This document shows positions 25,768 to 33,762 of a stretch of 43,270 nt of DNA, one piece after another; positions within the stretch are counted from its first letter, which is position 1; every line of letters begins with the position of its first letter. The translations under genes and the position numbers were made by a program. The notes under the pieces are model-generated. The model worked only from the letters and a program-made list of their open reading frames with translations, was not told where the DNA came from and searched no databases. The stretch lies in NCBI GenBank assembly GCA_009780985.1, contig WQYZ01000012.1, positions 1 through 43,270 on the forward strand. Direction: 5' to 3'. This stretch comes from Oscillospiraceae bacterium (GTDB taxonomy: Bacteria; Bacillota; Clostridia; Oscillospirales; WRJC01).

Positions 25768-26520
25768 ATGAATAAAAATTATATCATGCAACATTGGTAT
25801 GCGACTATCTACGACCAAAAAGTTATACAAGACGATTTTCAGCATATTTTATCAATCATAGGCGATACTCCTGTAAATATTTTGGAAGTTGCTTGCGGAA
25901 GCGGTAGAATTTCTATTCCATTAGCCGAAGCAGGTCATTCAGTTACAGGATTTGATATTGACGAATATATGCTGGCGCGGATACCGCATAACACGGGATG
26001 TTTAACAAACTTTAAATATTTTAAAGCCGACGCTCTTTCAGATGATTGGGGAAATGGGTTTGATGTTGTGGTTTTAGCAGGGAACGTACTTGTCAATATT
26101 ATAACCGATGACGATTACACACGGGGACAAGAACTGTTCATAAAAAAAGCAGCGGCATGCGTGAAACAAAGCGGACATTTATACCTTGATTTTGATTGTG
26201 TTAATTGGCAGGATTCGTCGCCCGAACATGATAAAGAATGGATAGTCTTTGAGGGAACTGACGACCTCGGCACATACGGGAAATATATTGTTATGAGCGG
26301 AGAATATAGCAGTAAAACACGTATTAACAAGGGCGAGCGTCGATATGAAATCACTCCAAATGGCGGTGAAATGTTCGCGGTTGTTAAGCCATTAGTGAAG
26401 CATTTCCCCACTTACGAGCAAGTTATTTCGTGGCTCGAAAAATATGGGTGGGAAATTGAATGGCAAGCCCCTGTTAGTGAAGAAACTTTTCATGCAATTA
26501 TTTGGGCGAGAAAAATATAA
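25768..26520 (+). CDS. Class I SAM-dependent methyltransferase
   Basis: A 250-residue methyltransferase. Motif I is NILEVACGSGRISIPLAEAGHSVTGFDIDEYML (about 38-70); FKYFKADALSDDW gives motif II and FDVVVLAGNVLVNI motif post-II. The stand-alone fold with few additions does not tell the substrate. CGGAGG stands before the ATG and can be sequestered by upstream CCTCC. The next gene, an aminoglycoside-acetyltransferase-like GNAT, follows by 12 nt, so both belong to one transcript ending at the hairpin at 27229. A resistance or detoxification role is inferred only from context. Confidence 0.87.
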   Translation: MNKNYIMQHWYATIYDQKVIQDDFQHILSIIGDTPVNILEVACGSGRISIPLAEAGHSVTGFDIDEYMLARIPHNTGCLTNFKYFKADALSDDWGNGFDVVVLAGNVLVNIITDDDYTRGQELFIKKAAACVKQSGHLYLDFDCVNWQDSSPEHDKEWIVFEGTDDLGTYGKYIVMSGEYSSKTRINKGERRYEITPNGGEMFAVVKPLVKHFPTYEQVISWLEKYGWEIEWQAPVSEETFHAIIWARKI

Positions 26521-26532
26521 CAGGAGGATTTT

Positions 26533-27144
26533 ATGAAATTAGTTTACAAAAACCTTGTAATCCGCAAAGCCAGATCTGACGACGCGGAACAACTCTGCGC
26601 ATGGTGGAGCGACGGAAAGATTATGGCTATCATGGGCTCGCCCGACGGCATAAGATGTACGCCGGAGGAAATACGCGAAGGTCTTGACCAGACGAATTAT
26701 CACATAATAGAGCTTGACGGCAAACCAATCGGCGAAATGAACTATGACGATTTCTGCCTTCCCAAGAGTATCATAGAGCGTGACGGTAAACCTATTGGCG
26801 AAATGGAATATCGTAGCATGGAGGGGGCGGCGGAACTCGGTATCAAAATTTGCGACTTCTCCGCACAGGAAAAGGGGTACGGCACGACGCTGCTCACCAT
26901 ATTCATTGACGCGTTGTTCCGTTATTACGGCTACGAGGAGATGATTTTGGACACAGGCATAAAAAATGAGCGTGCGCAGCATGTTTATGAAAAAAAGCTG
27001 GGATTTCGGCGTGTTGGGATGGAAAAGTGCGACAACCCCGACGAGTTGGGAATATATGCGTATATTGTATATTTCAGAATGAACAAAATCGAATGGTTTG
27101 CCTCTCGGAAAGAACCTTTGGAATACATTTACAGTGCTGAATAG
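26533..27144 (+). CDS. GNAT acetyltransferase (AAC(6')-like) with internal duplication
   Basis: A 203-residue GNAT. NLVIRKARSDDAEQLCAWWSDGKIMAIMGSPDGI and GYGTTLLTIFIDALFRYYGYEEMILDTGIKNERAQHVYEKKLGFRRVG recall AAC(6')-type acetyltransferases. A 22-codon segment is duplicated in tandem: IIELDGKPIGEMNYD (from 26704) and IIERDGKPIGEMEYR (from 26770), with about 35 of 42 bases matching. This repeats one beta strand and makes the protein longer than relatives. AGGAGG precedes the ATG. Drug substrate, if any, is unknown. Confidence 0.83.
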   Translation: MKLVYKNLVIRKARSDDAEQLCAWWSDGKIMAIMGSPDGIRCTPEEIREGLDQTNYHIIELDGKPIGEMNYDDFCLPKSIIERDGKPIGEMEYRSMEGAAELGIKICDFSAQEKGYGTTLLTIFIDALFRYYGYEEMILDTGIKNERAQHVYEKKLGFRRVGMEKCDNPDELGIYAYIVYFRMNKIEWFASRKEPLEYIYSAE

Positions 27145-27228
27145 TATAATCATACTCCCGTGATACGCGGAAAACAGTATTATACATCCATTGACAAAAC
27201 TTAATATGTATATATGTATATAAACCCT

Positions 27229-27276
27229 GCTCTAGCAGACAAACACGATACAATGATTTGTCTGCTAGAGCTTTTT
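27229..27276 (+). terminator. Intrinsic terminator of the methyltransferase-GNAT unit
   Basis: A perfect 15-bp stem GCTCTAGCAGACAAA with TTTGTCTGCTAGAGC, a 13-nt loop and a T5 run. Confidence 0.9.
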
Positions 27277-27445
27277 GGTTTCCATGACAGTCCATTTCAA
27301 TCCGTATTATTTCGCAAAGAGGTAGGATGTAACATATAATATAATGATGTCAAAATTAATTGCGGTGATTGTCAACATCAAATAATGAAAAAAATAAAGA
27401 AAATATCAATCAATTTAATATAAATATACAGAGTAGGGCTATGAG

Positions 27446-27649
27446 ATGACTATAGAAAAATCAGAGAAAGAAAAGGAGAACAGCAATTATAACAGTTCAA
27501 GGCAGCACAGGGATTTCGGCAGGCACGACATATATATGCCGAAAAATATAAACAATATATATACGGCGAATTCCGCAAGAGTATACACAGGCAGTTATGG
27601 CACGGAGAACAAATTCAGATTATCTTCTGTAAATATGGGGATAACTTGA
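27446..27649 (+). CDS. Unrecognised small ORF, doubtful
   Basis: A 67-codon ORF beginning MTIEKSEKEKENSNYNSSRQ, polar and without a known motif. Another frame over the same DNA reads FKAAQGFRQARHIYAEKYKQYIYGEFRKS, which looks more protein-like but lacks a start, so this may be the decayed end of a different gene. GTAGGG upstream is a poor ribosome site. It lies in the gap between a terminator and a broken XRE gene, at the edge of the recombinase region. Kept only as a placeholder. Confidence 0.2.
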   Translation: MTIEKSEKEKENSNYNSSRQHRDFGRHDIYMPKNINNIYTANSARVYTGSYGTENKFRLSSVNMGIT

Positions 27650-27703
27650 ATTTACAGAATTTGTAAATTATTTACAAGCGGTAATCGTCGGTTTGTAACT
27701 ATT

Positions 27704-27858
27704 TTACTTCTTTTGAATGACATTTAAATCTTTGTCGAAGATTAAAGCGTCAACCGAGGTATTGAGCACATATGCGATTTTTATGAGCGACCCACGACTT
27801 ACTTTTTCGCGCCTGTTTCAATGCGGTTTAACATGGAATATGAGACAGAACAAAATTA
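27704..27858 (-). pseudogene. Truncated, frameshifted XRE-type HTH gene
   Basis: On the minus strand one frame reads SYSMLNRIETGAKK and, after a frameshift, another reads SRGSLIKIAYVLNTSVDALIFDKDLNVIQKK and stop at 27704. Together these match the second half of an XRE helix-turn-helix (S-x-I-E-x-G-x-R-x-x-S-x-x-x-L-x-K-I-A-x-x-L-x-V). The first helices are missing. It lies 25 nt from the end of the recombinase gene at 27883, so the element's arrival or decay probably damaged it. Confidence 0.65.
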
Positions 27859-27882
27859 TGAAAGCGAATGAAAAAGCAGATA

Positions 27883-29541
27883 TTAAAATATCGTACCATT
27901 CCATTGGACTGTGTATTTAAAATCAATTTGAATACGATTATCGTGGTAAACATAAATTTTGTCAACGAGAGTTGTCAGCATTTCTCTTGACAAATTTTCA
28001 AATGCTACAAAATGTTTATTTTCAGAAAAGGCTTTTTTATTACATTTATCAGATTCATCCGTAATTTCATTTAATCTTAACTTCAGCAAATTAATTTCGT
28101 TTCCACATTTTTTTCGAGTATAATTATACTCTGTTTCCGTCAGTAAACCGTCTTTAAAATCATCATATAAAGAGTTCTTACGCGAGGATAACCGAGATAA
28201 ATTTTGTTTTATTTCCGTACATTCCGTTAATAATTCATTCTCTTTATTATTAATTTGAGGGAAAGCGTTAATTTCGTTTTCTATACCGCACAATAATAAA
28301 ATCTGTTGAGTTATTTCCATAGAAACTGCTTTTTTTAGAGTTTCTTCCGGTATATTTTTTTTTGAACACCCTGCGGATAAATGCTGCGCGTAAGTCGGAC
28401 AAATAAAACTGTAATATGTTTTGCCATTTTTGGCTTCGCGATTTTTCCGGGAGAGCGTTCTGCCGCAATCAGGACAATACACAATCCCAACAAATATACT
28501 TTTTCCCCGCTCTATCCCTTTACGCATTTGTCTGTATTTATCTGTCCGTTTGTTTATAATTTCGTTGACAGCATAAAATACAGATTGTTCAATTATCGGT
28601 TCATGCGTATTTTCTACTACAAACCATTTATCTCTTGATTGATTTTTATGCTTTATCCCTGTGTTTATGTCATTTTTCGTTTTACCCTGCGCCATGTGAC
28701 CGATATATGCTAAATTTGAAAAAATTTCATTGATACTATTCATATTCCATAATATTCTTTTCGCATACCGTTCGGAAGAAATAATATTTTTAGAATATAA
28801 ATAATTTCTCGGAGACATAACTTTTTGCTCATTCAATTTACGGGTAATTTCCAAATTGCTTATGCCGTTAAGTTTCCATTGAAATATATCCCGTATAACC
28901 GGCGCAGTTTCTTTGTTTATTATGAGTTTATGCTTATCCTCCGGCGATTTTAAATATCCGTAGGGCGCGTAATTACCAATAAATTCGCCTTTTTTTTGTT
29001 TTGTTTCATACACGCTTTTAATTTTTTTTGAAATATCTCTCGCATATATGTCGTTTATTAAATTTTTTAGGATAAAAGTTATATTATCTCCGGTTTTTGT
29101 GGGTTTATGGCTGTCGTAACCATCGTTCACGCTGATAAAACGCACTCCTAAAAATGGGAAAACTTTTTCCAAATAATTTCCGGTTTCTATATAGTCTCTC
29201 CCTAACCGCGACAAATCTTTTACGACTATACAATTTATGTCGCCGCGTTTTACAGCTTCCATGAGGCGTTTAAAACCTTCGCGGTTGAAGTCTGTACCGC
29301 TTTGTCCGTTATCGATAAATGTCCCGCATAATTTTAAACAGGGTATAGTTTTAATATATTCGTTAACTAAAAATATCTGATTTTCAATCGCGCCTGTAAC
29401 AAGCGCGGTCTGTTCATCGAACGTCCCCAGATCTTCAACAGAAAGCCTTGCGTAAATCGCCGTTTTATAAACTTTTTCAACCGTTGTAATTTCTTTAACG
29501 CGCGATGTATTTATCGTGTTGTATCTGCTTGTTCTTGCCAT
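27883..29541 (-). CDS. Large serine recombinase (second of tandem pair)
   Basis: A 552-residue site-specific recombinase. The resolvase domain has YKTAIYARLSVEDLG (catalytic Ser about 34), DNGQSGTDFNREGFKRLM and CIVVKDLSRLGRDYIETGNYLE. A recombinase domain follows (APYGYLKSPEDKHKLIIN), a zinc ribbon (VYCPDCGRTLSRKNRE ... FICPTYAQHLSAGC) and a coiled coil near 450-510. The track begins at GTG 29550; GGGGAGGT directly abuts that codon but is 9 nt from ATG 29541, so ATG is chosen. It overlaps the upstream recombinase by about 30 nt. Such enzymes integrate and excise clostridial elements of the Tn4451/Tn5397 type. Confidence 0.92.
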   Translation of the reverse strand: MARTSRYNTINTSRVKEITTVEKVYKTAIYARLSVEDLGTFDEQTALVTGAIENQIFLVNEYIKTIPCLKLCGTFIDNGQSGTDFNREGFKRLMEAVKRGDINCIVVKDLSRLGRDYIETGNYLEKVFPFLGVRFISVNDGYDSHKPTKTGDNITFILKNLINDIYARDISKKIKSVYETKQKKGEFIGNYAPYGYLKSPEDKHKLIINKETAPVIRDIFQWKLNGISNLEITRKLNEQKVMSPRNYLYSKNIISSERYAKRILWNMNSINEIFSNLAYIGHMAQGKTKNDINTGIKHKNQSRDKWFVVENTHEPIIEQSVFYAVNEIINKRTDKYRQMRKGIERGKSIFVGIVYCPDCGRTLSRKNREAKNGKTYYSFICPTYAQHLSAGCSKKNIPEETLKKAVSMEITQQILLLCGIENEINAFPQINNKENELLTECTEIKQNLSRLSSRKNSLYDDFKDGLLTETEYNYTRKKCGNEINLLKLRLNEITDESDKCNKKAFSENKHFVAFENLSREMLTTLVDKIYVYHDNRIQIDFKYTVQWNGTIF

Positions 29542-31271
29542 TGATTGCACACCTCCCCGTTATTATACTGAATTTTGTTCAGTTTATTGGCATCGTTCAG
29601 TTCATAAAGCGTGCTTAACAAATTCGCGTCTCTCGCTTGAGCTTCGCTCAAGATAAACTCGTCTTTATATCTGAAAATTATTTCAAGCGTGCCGCCCTCG
29701 TAAACAATTATTTTATCAATGAATTTTACAATTAATTCTCTTGTGGGCTCTGTAAAATTATCATACTCCCGCACTGAACTTCGTTCAGTGATATATTCTA
29801 TCCATTTTTTGGTTTCCTGACTTTTTTCATCTGATAATCTGTTGATTTCATTTTGTAGATTTTTAATCGTAGCCTGCAATTCTAATATTTGATAATCGTA
29901 ATTTTTTTTGAAACTTATATATTCGTCGCGGGTTATCGCTTCGTCTTTAAAATCTCCATATAACTGCGCTTTTCGGTTTTCCAACTTATTACAGTCTGCT
30001 TTCCGCGCCTCTATTTGATTGTGCAGCTTCTGCATAACAGATTTATTCTGCAGGATTTCATTTATGCAATGCAGGATTTCATCAATATTTAAAACAGTAT
30101 TGATGTGATGTTTGAGAGCGGTCGTAACGGCTGTAAACAAGACGCTTTCTTTCACTCTGATTCCTGAACAGCCGGCTCTTTTTCCATTTTTATGATTTTT
30201 CAGACAAGCGTGGCATATATATTTTCTGCCTCTCATTGTAGTTACTTTTCGTATTAAACTATATCCGCACTTTGAGCAGAACAACATACTTGAAAATGGA
30301 TGTATATTTGTTTTATATGTGTCTCTGCCGAGCAAATCTGCGATAAGCATAAATTCTTCACGCGGAATTATGGCTTCATGCACATTCTCAACTTTTTCCC
30401 ACTCTGATTTTTCTTTAATTACTTTTTGTTTTATTTTATAATTCGGCGTCGTTGTTTTCCCTTGAATAACTGCGCCTGTGTATGTTTCGTCCGCTAAAAT
30501 ACGCTTTATTGCTATTGGAGACCATTTCGCTTTTATATTTATCTTGAAACTCGTTTTAAAATTCAGCCCTATTGATTTTTTATACTCAAACGGAGACAAA
30601 ACTCCTAAATTATTTAGCTTTTCTGCAATACTCTGGCAGCTCATACCAGATAACTTCCATTTAAATATATCTTTTACAACTTCGGCGGCTATTTCATCAA
30701 CGACTAATTTATTCTTGTTTTCTTTAGACTTTAAGTAACCGAATACCGCAAAACTGCCTATAAAATCCCCTTTTTTGCGTTTGATTTCCAATTGGCTTCT
30801 TACCTTTTTTGATATATCGGCACAATATGCGTCGTTTATAATATTCTTGAAAGGGATGATATATTCGTTCGCAGGGTTTGTTTCATCTGCGCTGTCATAA
30901 CCGTCGTTAATTGCGATAAACCGAACGCCAAGCAGCGGAAACAAAGTTCGGATATATCTTCCGGCTTCGATATAATTTCTGCCGAAACGCGACAAATCTT
31001 TTACAACAATACAATTAATTATTCCTATTTTTATATCGTCAAGCATAGCTTTCAATGCCGGTCTGTCAAATGTAACGCCGGAATACCCGTCGTCAACACG
31101 CTCTGAACATATTTTGATTTCCGGTCTGTCTTTCAGATATTCTTTGACTAAATCTCTTTGATTTGTTATACTGTCCGATTCTATTTTGTCGCCGTCCTCA
31201 CGCGATAATCTTGCGTATATCGAGGCATTCCATAAACGTACTTCGGCTGTTTTTATATCTGTTTTATTCAT
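29511..31271 (-). CDS. Large serine recombinase (first of tandem pair)
   Basis: A 586-residue recombinase: NASIYARLSREDGD (catalytic Ser about 23), DDGYSGVTFDRPALKAML, CIVVKDLSRFGRNYIEAGRYI, recombinase domain near 170-280, zinc ribbon LFCSKCGYSLIRK ... YICHACLKNHKNGKRAGC (about 330-370) and a coiled coil near 400-480. GAGGGG precedes the ATG. It is co-transcribed with, and overlaps, a second recombinase that is homologous but clearly diverged, so the pair may act together as heteromers or on different sites. No accessory conjugation genes are present nearby. Confidence 0.92.
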   Translation of the reverse strand: MNKTDIKTAEVRLWNASIYARLSREDGDKIESDSITNQRDLVKEYLKDRPEIKICSERVDDGYSGVTFDRPALKAMLDDIKIGIINCIVVKDLSRFGRNYIEAGRYIRTLFPLLGVRFIAINDGYDSADETNPANEYIIPFKNIINDAYCADISKKVRSQLEIKRKKGDFIGSFAVFGYLKSKENKNKLVVDEIAAEVVKDIFKWKLSGMSCQSIAEKLNNLGVLSPFEYKKSIGLNFKTSFKINIKAKWSPIAIKRILADETYTGAVIQGKTTTPNYKIKQKVIKEKSEWEKVENVHEAIIPREEFMLIADLLGRDTYKTNIHPFSSMLFCSKCGYSLIRKVTTMRGRKYICHACLKNHKNGKRAGCSGIRVKESVLFTAVTTALKHHINTVLNIDEILHCINEILQNKSVMQKLHNQIEARKADCNKLENRKAQLYGDFKDEAITRDEYISFKKNYDYQILELQATIKNLQNEINRLSDEKSQETKKWIEYITERSSVREYDNFTEPTRELIVKFIDKIIVYEGGTLEIIFRYKDEFILSEAQARDANLLSTLYELNDANKLNKIQYNNGEVCNQWQEQADTTR

Positions 31272-31477
31272 TCGCTATCCCCTCGTAAATAATTGTTCAA
31301 TAAATTAATATTCGCGTTATTTCGCGTTTATTCTGCAAAAAATTAAATTTCAAAACAGCCTAATTAACTGGAATTAATCTGTGTTGGAATTTATTTCGCC
31401 GTATTCTCCCTGTCACCGGCAACAAATGAATCCATATGTACGCAAATACGCCCGCAGAAATATTTTCGCGGGCAGTA

Positions 31478-31551
31478 TTGTTTTCTTCATAACTTTTATG
31501 TTATACTGTATTATATTACATATTTTCTGCGTTCGGCTATTTTTAACGCAG
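31478..31551 (+). promoter_or_regulatory. Possible promoter and hairpin leader of APH-like kinase gene
   Basis: TTGTTT (31478) and TATACT (31502) with 18 bp between make a fair promoter. Just downstream CTGCGTT (31527) pairs with AACGCAG (31545) in a 7-bp stem. Upstream another stem, GCCCGC with GCGGGC, spans about 31449-31473. The rest of the 31272-31586 gap shows nothing else. Confidence 0.4.
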
Positions 31552-31586
31552 GATAAGAGAATTTATATTGAGCGAGGTAAAGATGA

Positions 31587-32552
31587 ATGTCACTTGACAA
31601 TAGAATTTCACAAAAAATATACGGATTATACCGCATTGATAAAGACAGCATAAAATCGCTAAACGAATATGGAGAATTGTTTGAATGCGCCATACAGGGA
31701 CAACCATTCATATTGAGAATGACCGATTATAAAACTTTTGAAGAACAGAACGCCGAAGCGGATTTTATAAATTATCTGTATGATAACGGAGTAAACGTGG
31801 CAAATGTTATCCCATCCGAAAACGGTAATCTGGTCGAAAAAATTGAGCATGTCGGTCAAGAAATTTATGCGGTTCTGTTTAGTAAAGCAAAAGGACACCA
31901 TGCTACGTCTGAGGAGTGGAACAGTGCGCTTATAGATAAGTGCGGGCAAATAATCGGAAAAATGCACGTATTGTCAAAAAAATACCCCAATACTTCAAAA
32001 TCGTCTATTATAGATTGGTATGAACACGATGAAATGAATTATTTAAAGCACGTGCCGTCGAAGCATACGGTGATTATTGAAAAATGCAACGCTCTGTTTG
32101 ACGAGATAAAAGCGCTGCCAAGAAACGAAAATACATACGGCTTGATTCATTCGGATGTTGCTCAAGTAAACTTTTTTTTGGACAATGACAGAATAACGCT
32201 CATTGATTTTCAGGATTGTGAACATAACTATTTTATTAACGATTTAGCGGTAATGATTTATTTTGGTATTGAGGATTCTTTTAACGGGAATGACATCAAA
32301 TCCTACAGCAGTGAATTTATCGCTGCGCTTTTAAAGGGATATTCAAGAGAATGCACAATAGAGCCGTTTTGGATAGAGAAAATTCCGCTGTTTTTGAAAT
32401 TAATAGAGATACATCAATTTGTTATGTTTTATTGTTACTGGGATGTTGAAACATTTGACGAGGACCGAAAGGCAAGGTTAAATATATACAGGAAGAATAT
32501 AGAATATGATATTCCTGTTCTTGACGTAGATTTTAAATCATTCTATTGGTAA
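31587..32552 (+). CDS. APH-family phosphotransferase (aminoglycoside/choline kinase fold)
   Basis: A 321-residue kinase-like protein. GLIHSDVAQVNFFLDN is the Brenner motif H-x-D-x4-N (Asp190, Asn195), and ITLIDFQDCEHNYF carries the metal Asp207 in place of the kinase DFG. PFILRMTDYKTFEEQ holds the likely N-lobe residues. Members phosphorylate aminoglycosides, macrolides, choline, thiamine or sugars; no subgroup signature is certain. GAGGT lies 8 nt before the ATG. It stands divergently from the recombinase pair and faces a methyltransferase gene. Confidence 0.87.
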   Translation: MSLDNRISQKIYGLYRIDKDSIKSLNEYGELFECAIQGQPFILRMTDYKTFEEQNAEADFINYLYDNGVNVANVIPSENGNLVEKIEHVGQEIYAVLFSKAKGHHATSEEWNSALIDKCGQIIGKMHVLSKKYPNTSKSSIIDWYEHDEMNYLKHVPSKHTVIIEKCNALFDEIKALPRNENTYGLIHSDVAQVNFFLDNDRITLIDFQDCEHNYFINDLAVMIYFGIEDSFNGNDIKSYSSEFIAALLKGYSRECTIEPFWIEKIPLFLKLIEIHQFVMFYCYWDVETFDEDRKARLNIYRKNIEYDIPVLDVDFKSFYW

Positions 32553-32684
32553 TAAGCATATATGCGGTGAAGCTGCGCCGTTTTAAATCAACTACGTATT
32601 TTTATATTAAGCACAATAGAAAAGAGGATTATTTATGTATAAATCAGAATTTAGCGATTTGTATTACCGAGAGGAGGAATGCGA

Positions 32685-32990
32685 ATGTTTTGCGATATTA
32701 AAAATGATATAGGGAATCCGACTGTGCGTAAACTTGTAAGCGGAAGCATGTGGGACAAATCTACTGAGGCAATTGACAAAAGAGCTGCAGAATTTCAACG
32801 CAGGGAAGGAACCCTGATTTACGTAGGGGCGGATGGTAATCCGCCCGTGATTTTACGGGACGATTACTTAAATTCAACGAAGTTGAATTTGTGTCCCCTA
32901 CAGTTTCCGGACAGATCTAACGAATATGTCGGTAAAGTCATTATGCTTATTCATTCAAACTTTTCAAGCCCGAATAATGCCTGCCCCTGA
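32685..32990 (+). pseudogene. Remnant ORF overrun by a palindromic element
   Basis: ATG 32685 has an excellent ribosome site (GAGGAGG, 7 nt). The first about 44 codons (MFCDIKNDIGNPTVRKLVSGSMWDKSTEAIDKRAAEFQRREG) look like real protein, but I do not recognise them. From 32822 the reading is supplied by a GTAGGGGC-family element and then by antisense of the neighbouring methyltransferase gene. A second short ORF in another frame (MYKSEFSDLYYREEECEC, from 32636) also has a ribosome site. The gap 32553-32950 thus appears to hold a decayed small gene. Confidence 0.35.
32822..32902. repeat. GTAGGGGC-family composite element, copy C
   Basis: Begins CGTAGGGGCGGAT and ends GTGTCCCCTACAG, giving outer inverted ends GTAGGGG and CCCCTAC. 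Inside are three small stems: GGGCGGAT with ATCCGCCC, CCGTGATTTTACGG, and AAATTCAAC-GAA-GTTGAATTT. It has a MITE-like build of about 80 bp. Confidence 0.7.
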
Positions 32991-33670
32991 TAAGGTCGGC
33001 GGTAATCGAAATACATTCGCCACCATTTGTCAATCCGCCGTTTTGAATTTTCATCGTTTAGGTTATCTCTTAATTTGTCTAAGTCCTGTTTCGCGTTCCA
33101 GTTGGCGACATAATTCTCAAACATGTTGTCTGTTTCGCTCGCCATGAATTTTAAATAATATCCAAGCGAGTTGAAAATATCGTTCAGTTCTGAAAGCGGT
33201 AAGACTTCACCCTCAAAATCTAATAGTTCCTGCGGCGGATTCGGTATTTTTGAATATACTTTTTGATATGCTAATATACCGTATTTTTTTAAAAATTTTT
33301 CACCTAAAACGAATGTATTTTGTATTGAGTTGATAGTTTCGCTGCAAATCACAACGTCATATTTTTCATCATCGTTATAATTGGTAACATCTTCGCAGAT
33401 TAATGAAATTTTTTCAACTCCCGCCCGTTTTAGCCGTTCTTTGCCTATTGAAATAATATCTTCACCGAGATTAACGCCGATGCCTGATATTCCAAAGGCT
33501 TCGCTCCATACTTTCAATACCGTCCCGAAACCACAGCATAAATCAAGCACTTTACTTTTTTCATTTAAACCGGCTTCATATCCGAAACGGACTAATTCAT
33601 CAACTGGCACCCAACTTATGAGATGTTTGTTATCTTCGATTTTTTTAATAATATTCTGATAATAATTCAA
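32951..33670 (-). CDS. Class I SAM-dependent methyltransferase
   Basis: A 239-residue methyltransferase. Motif I is SKVLDLCCGFGTVLKVWSEAFGISGIGVNLGEDII, with ERLKRAGVEKISLICEDV and KYDVVICSETINSI following. The second half is less familiar (YQKVYSKIPNPPQELLDFEGEVLPLSELNDIF; RIDKWWRMYFDYRRPYQGQALFGLEKFE); the final part resembles small-molecule methyltransferases. Start is TTG with AAAGGTG upstream. It lies about 90 nt downstream of the APH-like kinase on the same strand and may belong to the transcript from the attenuator-like promoter at 36.0 kb. Confidence 0.85.
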   Translation of the reverse strand: MNYYQNIIKKIEDNKHLISWVPVDELVRFGYEAGLNEKSKVLDLCCGFGTVLKVWSEAFGISGIGVNLGEDIISIGKERLKRAGVEKISLICEDVTNYNDDEKYDVVICSETINSIQNTFVLGEKFLKKYGILAYQKVYSKIPNPPQELLDFEGEVLPLSELNDIFNSLGYYLKFMASETDNMFENYVANWNAKQDLDKLRDNLNDENSKRRIDKWWRMYFDYRRPYQGQALFGLEKFE

Positions 33671-33762
33671 TTCATCACACCTTTCTTTTGCGGATAATAT
33701 AATTCTCTACATTAAACCTTATATCATATTTTATATAAAGGTTTTAAGTGCTCGAACAAAAT

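Noticed and set aside
26539-27153. Minus-strand ORF of 204 aa
   Set aside because: Exact antisense of the AAC(6')-like GNAT, with no recognisable domain.
31381-31653. Plus-strand ORF of 90 aa upstream of the APH-like gene
   Set aside because: Poor ribosome site, overlaps the kinase start in another frame and crosses the hairpin leader; a single hydrophobic stretch is due to AT-rich DNA.
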